From Melieria omissa (lineage: Eukaryota > Arthropoda > Insecta > Diptera > Ulidiidae), in contig OZ020269.1 in assembly GCA_963971225.1 (NCBI GenBank), positions 84,296,450-84,360,449 on the forward strand: a stretch of DNA of 64,000 nucleotides. Reading direction: 5' to 3'. A program made the position numbers and the translations under genes. Of this stretch, positions 1-11,900 are shown in pieces; the first letter of the stretch is position 1; each line of letters opens with the position of its first letter. Under the pieces are notes generated by a model, which was not told the DNA's origin, searched no databases, and saw only the letters and a program-made list of their open reading frames with translations.

Positions 1-179
1 GATTTAGCTAGATGGATTAATATATTTTAGGCTAAAACTATTTGAAGTAAACACAAACTAAAGTAAATTAAAAAAGTATAAATACTTAAATTAGTTAAAG
101 ATATTTTAAATAAAACAAACTGCTATTGTTGTAAAAGTACCAAAGCTAAGTATTATTTAAGTACAATGAAAATTGTTCT

Positions 180-1990
180 CGGTTACTCATAATCGAAGGG
201 ATTACATTTCGATTTAATTACTCAATATTCAAAACTACTCGAAACTTCTACTCAACTTCCAACGGAAATTACTCAGAATCGAATCGATTACTTTTCGATT
301 CAAGTCAAAGAACTTAAAAGTTTTACTCATTATCGAAAAGTATAACAAGTATTAAAAATCAGTATTAGAACGTAGTCGAAACTTTTATTCATTTCATTGC
401 TTTTTCGATTTCATTACTTTTATTTATTACTTGTACTCACAATCGAAAATTATTCAAATTGATTCTTAACTTATACATACAATATTATCGAAAAATACCC
501 CGAACCTATTAAAAACTTGTATTCGTACCACCGAAAAGTACAACGAATGGATTCTAAGCCAATACTTACCAGCGAAAAGTACTCATAGTCAATTCAAAAC
601 TTGTACTCCCATTACCAAAAAGTACTCCGAATTGATTTTGAACTAATACGCACTATCGAAAAGTACTGAAAATCGATTCGAAACTATTCTACCGAATACT
701 GCCGAAAAGTATTCCGAATCAATTCTGAACTTGTATTTTCCCCAAATCTATTCGAAAGTTGTACTCACTACCGACAATTATTCAGATTTGATTCAAAACT
801 AATACTCACTATCGAAAAATATTCCTAATATATTCAAAATTTTCACTTCCTATCGACATTTATTCAGAATATATTTTAAACTAATACTCACTATCGAAAA
901 GTACTCCGAATTATTCAAAACTTTCACTTCCTATCGACATTTATTCAAAATCGATTCTAAATCTAATAATAATCGATTCTAATCTAATAATCATTATCGA
1001 AAAGTACTCCGAATCTATTTAAAACTTGCACTCACTATCGAAATTTATTCAAAATCGATTCTAAACTTATACTCTACACCGAAAAGTACTCCATACTTAT
1101 TAAAAACTTGTATTCACACTACCGAAAAGTACTCCGAAAGTATTTAAACCTTGTGCTCACTATCGAAAACTATTCATAAACGATTCTAAATTACGTGAGT
1201 ATTACGAAGCATACTTCAAATATATTCAAAATTCGTATTCAAACTACCGAAAATTACTTAGAATAGATTCTAGACCAATAATTACTATCGAAAAATACTC
1301 CGAAAATTTTCAAAACTTTTACTTACTGTTGAATTTTATTCAGAATAGATTCTAATTAAATAATCACTATCGAAAAGTACTCCGAAAAGTACTCCGTACT
1401 TCTAAACTTCTATCGAAAAGTACTCCATATCTATTCAAAACTTGTACTCACACTACCGAAAAGTATTTCAAATCGATTCTGAACTTATACTCACTACCAA
1501 AAAGTACTCCGAATCTATTTAAGCCTTGTACCCTTTATCGAAAATTATTCAGAAACAATTCTAAACTTTTACTTACTATCGAAATTTATTCAGAATCGAT
1601 TTTATGTAATGTTGTACTCTCAAAAAGTACCAAACCGATTCTTAACTTTTATTGCCTTAAGCGAAAAGTACTCCGAATCGATTTTAAACTTATTCTCATT
1701 TTCAAAAACTACTCAAAAGCAATTCTAAACTTGTACTCACTAGCAAAAACTAATCCGATTCTATTCAAAACTGGAACTCAGTTTTGAAAATTACTCAGTG
1801 TTGATTCTAAATTTGTACTTACCACCGAAAAGTACCCCGAATTGGCCAAAAGTTGTATTCAGATTTAAAAATTACCCAGAATCGATTTAAATTTTGTAGT
1901 TGGCTCAAAATTACTCAGTATTGAATCGAAATATGTGCTCAGTATAGAAAAGTTCTCAATCCGAAAAGTACTAAGAATTCGCTTGATACA
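180..1990. repeat. Degenerate ~40-bp minisatellite
   Basis: About 1.8 kb is built from variants of one unit of roughly 40 bp. The recurring blocks are 'ctcactatcgaaaagtactc', 'cgaatcgattctaaacttgt' and 'ctattcaaaacttgtactc'. Copies differ by substitutions and small indels, so the array is old and no long reading frame survives. The first ~180 bases are plain AT-rich sequence in which I see nothing else. Family unknown to me. Confidence 0.75.
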
Positions 1991-4900
1991 AAACAGTTTT
2001 CATTCTTTAGAAGAATACACAAAATTGAAAAGTATTAAACTTTCCATTATTATATTATATAATTTTTGATTGACGATTATTCATAATTAATTTCAATTGT
2101 ATGATTACGATTTATTTAATTATTCAATATAACAAAATTTCAATGATTAATGTGTTGAATCACAAATTAAAGAACTTTGCATACGAAGCTCGGCTTAACG
2201 AGCGCCAGAAAGCATTATTTTCTTTTTGCTTTTTCCTCAGAGTATAGTTTTTTTCGTCTTCTGACTAAGAGTAAAATATTTACCTGCTAAAAACGATTTA
2301 GTAAGTTTTTTCAAATACTTAGGTACACAACGTTTTAGATTTAGTGAATTAAATACTTGAAGTCATATCTGTAAAATTGAATTTTTTAATTTAAAACCTT
2401 TTAATGAATTCTGTATAATTCAAAATGTGAATTAAATAAAATCAAAAATAAAAAAATGAATGAATGAAAAAAATAAAAAAAATTGTTGTTTTGGAAATTT
2501 ATAAAAGAGCAAAATCTCAGTTGTACATAAATCGATATTAAAGTCCCACATTAAATATATGTTAATTCATATACATTATTCATTAACACTTTAATATTCA
2601 TATTTAAGAGTCATATTCGTTTTGGCTAATTTATTTTTGTCATTACACAAATTTGTCTATTTGCGGAAAACTGATATTAATTTGGGCAGAAAAATACGCT
2701 AAATTATTTGATCAATTTGGCTACAAGGGCGAAATAAATATTAATCTAATCATTTATTATTCCGCCACTTAATCATGCGTCCATAAAACAACTTACATAC
2801 ACACACACACACACACACATTCACGCACGTACATATCAGTAATGCGCAATTGAGCTTTACGTACGTGTATGTTTATGTGTGGGTGTGTGCGAAATATGCC
2901 CATAAGTTTCAATTAAGCGGTGGTTTTGCTTTGTGTTTGCACTCATGCGGCGACACTTGAGTGAAAATAATGAAAAGGCGAATACTCACATACATACAAA
3001 CACGCATACACAGACAGCGGTGGGCAGCGTCACAATTATTAGTTTTCGTGTATCCTTTAACGTTCTTGCACATTAGCAGTCACACTCACTCACACACATA
3101 CATAGACACCGAAACAACTTAACCATATCTGCCCGTTAAGTCTGGGAGCTTCGACTGACCATTGTGTGTGGCCTGCTACGTCCTCCAGCTGCCACCCGTT
3201 TATTAAACCAATACATTTACACAATTACCTACACATTAGCAATGTCCGAGAAATTAATTCAATCACTTCCGCTGAAACACTTCCGGTGCTCGTTCAGCTT
3301 TGTTTGCGCTGCGCTAACCACTCACACACATACACCCACACACACAATTTCGGTATTCTCGCTTTGTTGTTGTCATTATATGTTTTGCTTTGTTGTTATT
3401 TGTGCTTATTGCTGTTTGTTTTCACTACTTTCTCCGTTCGCTTACACATCTTCTTACACATCGCTACGTCTTTGTGTGCTGCGCTTGTTCAGAAAATTTT
3501 TTTCGCTGCTGCTTTGTCCTTTGTTAGCTTTTGTGGCATAAAACCTATGCAACAAGCACAGCAAATACTCAACTAACACAAATATAAACAACTGGAGAAA
3601 CATTCATGTCGTTATTGTCGATTTGGTCGGTTACTTTACTGTCGCATTCAAGTGTCCTTTATGCGTGCGAATATCCTTGCGTATTGTACAATTGTCTTTG
3701 TTATTGCTATTATGCCACTTATTTACAAAAAAAACACAAACCTGAATAAATAAAATGTCAACACATGATGGCTGGCGGCTGGCTGTCTGTGTGTCTTATC
3801 TTGGCGTAATTGTTGCCCTTGGCTGGCGAATTGTCCTTCACGGGCCACTTGTGCCAAATTATGAAAAAGTGTAATGTGAGAACAGCTTGGAAACAGCGAC
3901 CCGAATGCTACAAATAAAATTGAACAATACGGCGCTCAGATGATACAAAGAAATCTGGCTCTGCTACTAATAGGGGGAGATAAGCATAAATAGGGGAGGG
4001 GAAACAAGGAAACCAAAAATTTAATTCAAAATTAAGGATATTGAAGTAAGTGTTCTAATCCGTTGCAAGTAAGATTGTGTCACTTGGAATGAAGTTAAAT
4101 TCCTTTAAACCGGGTCAATTGAACTTAAGTCAAGTGAGATTTAATGAGGTCCTTGTGAATCCGTTATCGTAATGAATTCAAATCTTAGTAAATAAATTAC
4201 ATACAAATTTAGTGAATTTTAATTAAATGCAATCAAGTGGATCAAATTAGAGTTAAGTGATTCTAAATTAAAATAGATTCAGATAAAATTTATTTAAAGT
4301 TTGGTTAACTTTTCTTTGGAACTCTTGCACTTTTCTATGCTTAAATCAACTCAAAGCAAATCGCAGACATTTGGTACTTGGCACCAAGTCATTTATAATC
4401 TTTTGTGCCATAGTTTACTCAGGTCAAGCCAGGTCAAGACTATTAAACTATCTAGTCTGAGTGCTTGAAAAAGGACCTTTTAGGGGTCTCGGCTCCTCTC
4501 ATATCCGTCCATTCATCCCAGCAGACTAAGTGCAGACCATTCAATACAGTTCAAATCAAGCCACAGACAAACTCAGCTATGAAAGTCACATTTAACATTT
4601 ATAAATCTCCCATTTATATATCTTAACGCTTACTCAACCATGTGACAACGAATCTATTAATCAGACGTTAAATTTCACATCTTAACGAATTCACTCACAT
4701 TTTTCTTTCAGTCACGTATGCGAATAGATTTCAAATATCTAAATCAATTACTTGCTCTCCTTTCGTTTTTCCCCGTGATTTTTGTCGATTTCTCAACTAA
4801 CTCTGTTTCTTCTTCCAAATTTGCCATCTCCAGATTTTGTTGCAAACATATTTTTCTCAGCCGACCATAACGAACAATCTTCCATTCACAGACCGCTTGT

Positions 4901-5486
4901 CCTTGATTTCTATCGCAGCCATCTTGGCATCTCACCGCAGAGCCACTCAACCACACGTCCATCTTAAGTACTCAACGCTATCTTCACTTAAATTGTTTCA
5001 TAGAACCGCAATCACCCAACGCTTTCATTCATTTGTTCAACCACATTTCCGACTGCCGATCATCCATCACCTAAGCACTCGTCCATTCATCTAAGCAGCA
5101 ACAGACACGTGGCACATTCATACAAATTGTTTGATACACATCGCCAAACTCAACTCAAGTGTTATCCCATTAATATAAACGATTTGCTGAAGCGACAATA
5201 AAAACTTCTGTGATATCCTCTCCCTGCTTTTACAATAACACTTACACTGGCAGTGACAGTGAAAACAGTTCAAAAGTACAAACCAATAAAATTGTTTCAA
5301 TAACTTAAAAAAAAAGGACGAGTTCGGTAAGAATCACAAGTGCAACTCAGCAAAAGTTAAATAAATGGAAATTTACTTACTTAAATGAAAACTAAATTTA
5401 GCAATGTTTTTAAATATGTATGACAGCTTGGACGATTTCGACTCATTCGATTCTCGAGATTTTTCATGAACAGTGTCACAAATATA
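1991..5486. other. Intergenic, no gene recognised
   Basis: AT-rich DNA with CA/GT-rich patches near 2790-3120 and 3320-3345. Open frames up to 136 codons at 3164-3576 have overlapping alternatives in two frames, low-complexity composition and no recognisable domain, so I treat them as chance. I see no promoter or RNA gene. Confidence 0.5.
2799..2819. repeat. (AC)n microsatellite
   Basis: A perfect run of about ten AC units, followed by imperfect CA-rich sequence. Confidence 0.9.
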
Positions 5487-5960
5487 TTAGGTGCGCAACT
5501 AAGTTCGCGCTGTTTGTCAGTTGATGGCTCCAGCACTTCAACTCATCATTATTAACATATACAAAGCATCATGAACCAAGCTCAAACATATGGTAAACAA
5601 ATCGCTTTAAGACATAAGTGATTTTATTTCTGCGTTATATACTTTTGGTTGTGCGAAAATGCCTGATTCTGTGTCAAATAATTGTCATTTAAGGCAAGTG
5701 TTGATTTTCTTCTTTCATTCGTAGAAAACGGCGACTGAAGCGCATCGAGAGCTCCACAAAGTTTAAGGAAATGCTGCTCTGAGCGGAACAACGTACTGTG
5801 ATTGGCTCAATCGTTTCAAAGACGCTGATTTCGATGTTGATGACCGTCCGCCAAAATCTTCAAAGACGCTAAATTTGGAGGCATTGCTCGATGAGGATTC
5901 GTACCAATCGCAAGAAGAGCTTGCTTTAGTTAAATCAAATGTTCCAAATGCTTCGTTCAA
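5487..5960 (+). mobile_element. Mariner relic: 5' terminal repeat plus N-terminal transposase fragment
   Basis: A TA dinucleotide is followed by 'ttaggtgcgcaactaagttc', which has the form of a mariner-family inverted terminal repeat. About 200 bp on, codons can be read for the transposase N-terminal helix-turn-helix region: a TATEAHRELHK-like stretch, then DWLNRFKDADFDVDDRPPKS and LEALLDEDSYQSQEELA. These match the layout of mellifera/irritans-type mariners, where two helix-turn-helix motifs precede the catalytic domain. Frameshifts interrupt the reading and the catalytic half and 3' repeat are missing, so this is a dead 5' fragment. The subfamily assignment is inference. Confidence 0.65.
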
Positions 5961-7140
5961 ATGTCTTTTATTTTCTAATTCCATCAACAGCCTACACCGC
6001 CCTTCGTGCTTTATTTATTTGGTAGATGTTTCTATGTCACTTTTAATACAATTCAAGTTTCCAGCGTTACATCCTATTCACGCAATTTTCCAATTTTGAA
6101 TTTTCGCCCAAGCTGACACGCACACATGTCTACTGCACACATGCGACAGTAGTGGCGCATAATATTTATTTACGCCACAGCGTGCAGCTGGCCGTTGTTA
6201 CCGACGGCAGGTGACTGCCAGGTAATTGTTTCGCACGCAACACACAATCGACAATGCAATGCACACAGGCAGAAAATTGAATGAAAGACAAACATGCACC
6301 CGAACGGGTCGGCAAGGACTGCAAACAAGCACTGCACAGCGCATCAGAATGTGTGCGAGCGAGTGTGTCACTTTGACAGCAACGGTGTCAATGTGTGTGC
6401 GCAGCAACGCCTTCAAAATAAATAAACCATCGAAACAGTTGAATGTAATTTTAGCGATAATAAAACGCTGCTGCGGACAGCCAACAGGTCGCCAAAAGCA
6501 GACATAAACGAACGCTGCTGCTCACATCGTATGTGTGTGTGTGTGTGGGCAGAGCTGCTGCGGCTGCGGCTTGGGCAAACCACACAATCATGCGCCGTGT
6601 ACGAAGTGGTAATCACATTATGAAAAGAAAATTGCTTGGCCGGCGCACAATGGACGCTTAGTTGCTGCTTATGAGTGGCCGTTGCCGTGGCCTGTGAAAC
6701 GCTCGAGCGTACTTTAACGACGCTGGCGTTGAGAATGAATGAGCGCAGTGCATAAATTCGAAATTCAGGTCCTTCGGTCGACTGGTGCTTTATGGCAGGT
6801 GCGATGGCGCCAACTACGTTCAGTCTTGGCCAATCATGGCGTCAAAAATGTCGTTGTGTGAATGTTGAAGCGCACAACACGACATTACTCTGATCCGTTT
6901 GAACGAGTATACATGTATGTATGTATAGCTGTGTGCACCAATGCAGATAACACCGATGAGTAGGTAAGCAGTTAATGACAGACTGATGGCAGTTGATGAA
7001 TATTTGATGGCGTCGCAAGCCAAATTGATTCTGATAATTTGTGTAATGAGAAAATGCATAATTGAATCATTTCAAAATAAATTTTTAAAGGTAAAAACTG
7101 AAAACAATATCGAAGAAGAATGAAATTTAATTTAATTAAA
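5961..7140. other. Intergenic, no gene recognised
   Basis: Moderate GC around 6100-6600 with short CA/GT runs (a GT run near 6528-6548). Short frames on both strands show no domain. Nothing supportable found. Confidence 0.5.
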
Positions 7141-7737
7141 TAAAAATTAAAATTAAAATTCAATTTAAAATTGAAATTGAAAATTAAAATTAAAATTAAA
7201 ATTAAAATTGAAATGAAAATTAAAATTTAAAATTGAAATTAAAATTAAAATTGAAATTTTAACTAAAATTAAAATTAAAATTTTAACTAAAATTAAAATT
7301 AAAATTAAAATTAAAATTAAAATTAAAATTAAAATTAAAATTAAAATTAAAATTAAAATTAAAATTAAAATTAAAATTAAAATTAAAATTAAAATTAAAA
7401 TTAAAATTAAAATTAAAATTAAAATTAAAATTAAAATTAAAATTAAAATTAAAATTAAAATTAAAATTAAAATTAAAATTAAAATTAAAATTAAAATTAA
7501 AATTAAAATTAAAATTAAAATTAAAATTAAAATTAAAATTAAAATTAAAATTAAAATTAAAATTAAAATTAAAATTAAAATTAAAATTAAAATTAAAATT
7601 AAAATTAAAATTAAAATTAAAATTAAAATTAAAATTAAAATTAAAATTAAAATTAAAATTAAAATTAAAATTAAAATTAAAATTAAAATTAAAATTAAAA
7701 TTAAAATTAAAATTAAAATTAAAATTAAAATTAAAAT
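7141..7737. repeat. Hexanucleotide AAAATT array, left arm
   Basis: Imperfect at first (with ttgaaatt and ttttaact variants), then nearly perfect AAAATT from about 7290 to the edge of the gypsy-type element at 7738. It is the left half of an array that resumes at 13218. Confidence 0.95.
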
Positions 7738-8248
7738 TGTAGCATACGGTCCCTTAGCATAAGCGTAGACATTTTAGTTTTACAACTTTCCATTGTAATC
7801 AATCCATCCCACTGTAGTGTAGACATTTTAGTTTTACAACTTTGCATTGTAATCAATCTATCCCACTCACCCCTATTTTTAAGTGTCACAAATGTAATAC
7901 TATCCATCTCCTTTTTGTATTTTTCATATGTAAAGAGCTTTTGAAAAGCTGTGCAAAAGCTCTTCTCGTTGGAGTATAAAAGAGCGCTGCACGCGCCAAT
8001 CTTCCTCTTTTGCGATCAGCGGTGAAGCAGAAAGGTAAGGACGAGCAATTCGAGATGGACGATGGTCCGTCCGTTTTGCTTTTCCTTATACGGGCTCTGG
8101 TGTGGTTGTTGAACAGCGATGGCTGGTCACTTCCACAGCAGCCACCATCTTTCTGTTTCACCGATGTGTCAATATATATTTTTTCGTTTCAACAGACCTA
8201 CACGAATCTCTTCAAATAAAAGAAATCTTACCAAAGAAAACTTTTATA
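7738..8248 (+). repeat. 5' LTR of the gypsy-type element
   Basis: Begins tgtagcatacgg and ends acttttata, the same as the 3' copy. U3 contains a tandem duplication of about 52 bp (two copies within about 7763-7866). A TATA-like tataaa lies at 7975-7980 and an aataaa-type signal near 8215. Confidence 0.95.
7975..7980 (+). promoter_or_regulatory. LTR TATA box
   Basis: The tataaa motif lies 11 bp after a 10-bp palindrome (agagcttttg at 7934-7943, caaaagctct at 7954-7963). The equivalent motif is repeated in the 3' LTR. This is the probable RNA polymerase II promoter of the element. Confidence 0.6.
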
Positions 8249-8250
8249 AG

Positions 8251-8262
8251 TGGCGCCCAACA
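8251..8262 (+). promoter_or_regulatory. Primer-binding site, tRNA-Lys type
   Basis: tggcgcccaaca starts two bases after the LTR. It begins TGG, as expected for the complement of a tRNA 3' CCA end. The tRNA-Lys assignment is from memory of similar sites and is not certain. Confidence 0.65.
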
Positions 8263-8321
8263 TAGTGGCTAATAAGATTTGTGGAACTCCTCTTCGCCGA
8301 AGTCAGCGCTTAGCAACAAAG

Positions 8322-8987
8322 ATGGTATCGATGTCCAACGACAAATTCCGGCAGCTTCTCGAAGCAGTGACGACGTCCAACGTGAAATCCGGCTCATTCA
8401 GCACGTGCTCTGCTCGGTACAATGGCGCACGCAACCCGTCAAGAGTCGAAGAGTTTATCTCGGCTGTAAGTACCTTCAAAATGGTGGAACGAATCAGCGA
8501 CGCTGACGCCGTGAATGGCATGCCCATGCTCTTAGAGGGTGACGCCGCGGAATGGTGGTGTGGTGTGAAAGCGAATGCTAGAACTTTCGACGACGTCGTA
8601 AGAATGCTGCGTGAGTCTTTTTGTCCATCAAAGCCATCATGGAGAATTTATGGGGATTTATGGGAATTGAAGCAACAGTGGAATGAACCTACCGACACGT
8701 TCATTCGCAAGAAACGCATTTTGTTCGCTCAGTTGGACAGCAAGCCAACTGAAGCGATGCAGATCGCCATGTTGTTTGGCATGCTGCATTCACGTATACG
8801 CGATAGAGTTTTGCGACACAAAATTAACACCTTCGATGAGCTATTAGCAGACGCCCGTGAGGCGGAGCAATGCCTTATTGAGCGAAGTGAAGTTGTGAAC
8901 ACTAATGCAAAAGGCGGTGGTCCAACTCGGTGTAACTTTTGTCGCAAGAACAATGCTTCAGGAAACAAGAAGCTACTAAAGACGTAG
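8322..8987 (+). CDS. Gag protein of the gypsy-type element
   Basis: This is the structural protein that would form the intracellular particle around element RNA. The first ATG in the open frame is at 8322 (protein starts MVSMSNDKFRQ); the frame is open upstream into the primer-binding site, so a longer product is possible. The middle carries a retrotransposon capsid-like region (AEWWCGVKANARTFDDVV, then WELKQQWNEPTDTFIRKK). The frame ends in TAG right after a cysteine pair (CNFC). Pol lies in the -1 frame and overlaps it by 49 bp. I see no canonical slippery heptamer in the overlap, so how Pol is expressed is unclear. Confidence 0.85.
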   Translation: MVSMSNDKFRQLLEAVTTSNVKSGSFSTCSARYNGARNPSRVEEFISAVSTFKMVERISDADAVNGMPMLLEGDAAEWWCGVKANARTFDDVVRMLRESFCPSKPSWRIYGDLWELKQQWNEPTDTFIRKKRILFAQLDSKPTEAMQIAMLFGMLHSRIRDRVLRHKINTFDELLADAREAEQCLIERSEVVNTNAKGGGPTRCNFCRKNNASGNKKLLKT

Positions 8988-11900
8988 CGCAAACGCAGAA
9001 CGCACCTGCAGTGGTTCCGAAGCCGAAGCTTGCATGTTACGGGTGCAACACCCCAGGGTTTGTTAGAGCTAACTGCCCAAACTGTACGAAAACAAAAACA
9101 GCGACCACATCTCCGTTGGCAGTAAATTTCAACTCGATGTCAGCCAGTACTATGGGTAGTGACATTCCGACAGTGAACGTAAAGCTTTTCGGTGTGTCAG
9201 GTCAAGCATATTTCGACTGTGGCGCGCGCACAAGCGTAGCTAGCAGCAATTTGAAGCGAATCATGGATTTGCAAGGTTACAGATACGAGCGAGTGAAGTG
9301 CGAAATTATTTTAGCGGATGGTAGCGCATCAATTCAAGAGTGTCGATCTACCACCTGCAAAATTGTAATTGGTGGCCGATGTTTAAACATTCGTTTTATA
9401 ATATTACCTATGGCTAGTGGAAATCGCACATTGCTTGGTGCCGATTTCATGGAACAAGCAGGCATCGTTTTAAATATGGGCCAAAAGTATTGGCATTTCG
9501 AGAACTGTCCAAATCAAAAATTCGACTTCGATGAACCGGTGCCGCTTAAACTGAATTTGATGGAATCTGTGCAGGTCGCCAATGTTCAAGATTATCCAAA
9601 ACGTAAGGCCATCGAAACCGTAGTCGACGAAGAAAAACTACATTATCAGAAAACGTTTTTATCTGATTTTGAAAGCTATGGTCCTGAAACCACAACGAAT
9701 GAGTATTCGCCTCATGCAATTCAAGCAATTTTCAAAGACTCCTTGCCAGAGAACGTGGTAACTCCTGACAGAAATAAACATGCAGGGTTATTTGGCAGCA
9801 TTCTGTTTAGTGGCACGGACTACAACAACGCAGTTTTCACGCCGTTGTATTCTGTTGATTTCAAATTTTTAAAGAACACAGACGGTTTACAACTACACGA
9901 CAACCAAAAGAACCAGCTTGAATGCGTTCTACAGAAACATGCGGAGGTTTTTGGAGAAATAAAGGAACCAACTCCATACGCGGTTCACAAAATTCAAACT
10001 GGCGATCATGACCCGATCTTTTCGCCACCGTACCGCCTTTCTTTTGCCAAAGCGCGGGAGCTGAAAAACGAAATAAGCAAAATGTTACAAAACGACATTA
10101 TCGAAGAGTGCGAGTCTGCGTGGTCCTCACCAGTGGTTATGGTACCAAAACGAGACGGCGGAATCCGAGTCTGTGTAGACTACCGAAAGATAAATGCTAT
10201 CACTACTCCAGACAGGTATCCCTTACCCCGAATGGACGACCTACTCCACGCTGCCAAGAGCACAAAGTTCATGACGACATTGGATCTTCAAAGTGGCTAT
10301 TACCAAGTGGGCGTAGCAGAGCAGGATCGTGATAAGACTTGCCTAATCACACCCTTTGGAACTTTTCGCTTCAAACGGATGCCGTTTGGGTTGCGCAACG
10401 CCCCGGCTACGTTTCAGCGCTTAATGGATCGCTTTAAAACGGGTCTGCCAGATGTCAATTTGTTAGCATATCTAGATGACTTAATAATATGTTCTTCATC
10501 GTTTGAGTGGCATTTGCAAAACCTAGACGACGTTCTCACGAATTTGCTCAAATTCAATCTAAGGGTTAACCACTCCAAATGTCGGTTCTGCTGCGCAGAA
10601 GTCAAATATCTTGGCCATGTAATTACACCTGGTGGCATTTGCGTTGACTCTGACAAAACTTTGGCTATAAGTAACCGGAAAGAGCCTAAGCACGTGAAAG
10701 AACTCATATCATTTATTCAAACATGCTCATGGTATCGCAGGTTTATTGAGCATTACGCCGAAATCGCTAAACCGTTAACAGACTTAACAAAGAAAAACGC
10801 AGGATGGAAATGGGAAAAACCGCAGCGTGACGCTTTCAACGAACTAAAGGAAAAACTGACGACTTCGCCTATTTTGAAACAAGCACAAGACAGCATGCCT
10901 TTTATTATCAAAACTGATGCAAGTGCTTATGCCCTCGGAGCAGTTTTACTCCAGGGGGAGGGCAAAGAGGAACATCCGATCGAGTACGCGAGCCGCTTGC
11001 TGAGCAGCGCAGAACGTAATTACTCTACGACAGAGCGAGAAGCGCTGGCAATTGTATGGGCATGTGCGAAATTCCGAGGGTACATCGAAGGAGAAGAAAT
11101 CATCTTGATGACCGATCACCAACCTCTGAAATGGTTGCTGACCACTAAATCACCAACTGGCCGCATAGCAAGATGGGCCCTGCAAGTACAACAGTATAAT
11201 ATTAAGGTTGAGTATACGCCAGGTAGAACCAATGCAGTGGCAGACATGCTGTCGAGACCGCCATACGACGACGAGCACAACGCAGTCCACGTAGGCGCAT
11301 TTCACGTGGACTTACCTCATAAACAGAGCAACGAAATTCGTGAAGAACAGCTGAAAGACGATCAGTTAAAAGAAATCATCAACTCGTTAGAAGCACACGA
11401 CGAAAACACTGGTCGTTGGTTAAACAGAGGCTACATCCTGAACGACGGTATCCTTTATTGCTACAACAACGATGACGAAGAAGAAGCCCAACTCGTAGTT
11501 CCATTAGAAGAGCGTTCTAAAATTTTACAATGTTATCACGACGACAGCACGGCAGGACATTACGGGGCAGAAAGGACTACTGCACGAATCGCAAAAAGGT
11601 ATTTTTGGCCTGGCATGCGAGCAGAAATTGCTAAACACGTTAAAAATTGCATTGACTGTCAACGCTTCAAAGCCTCCAATATGAAGCCAATTGGTCTACT
11701 ACAAACAACAAGCAGCAAGCAGCGTTTTGAGGTGGTAGCAGTCGATTTATTAGGGCCACTGCCACAAACAGCAGACGGATTCCAGTGGATTTTTATCACA
11801 GAAGACGTTGCCAGCCGTTGGATTGAGATATTTCCACTTAAAGAAGCCACCGCCGAAGCATGCAGCAAAATACTTATTGATGAGATTTTCCTTCGCTACG

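Noticed and set aside
3164..3576. Two overlapping frames of 125 and 136 codons
   Set aside because: Low-complexity, CA-repeat-derived, no domain; overlapping in different frames.
8250..8321. Gag start at GTG 8250
   Set aside because: It lies within the primer-binding site and is not an ATG; the ATG at 8322 is preferred, although the frame is open before it.
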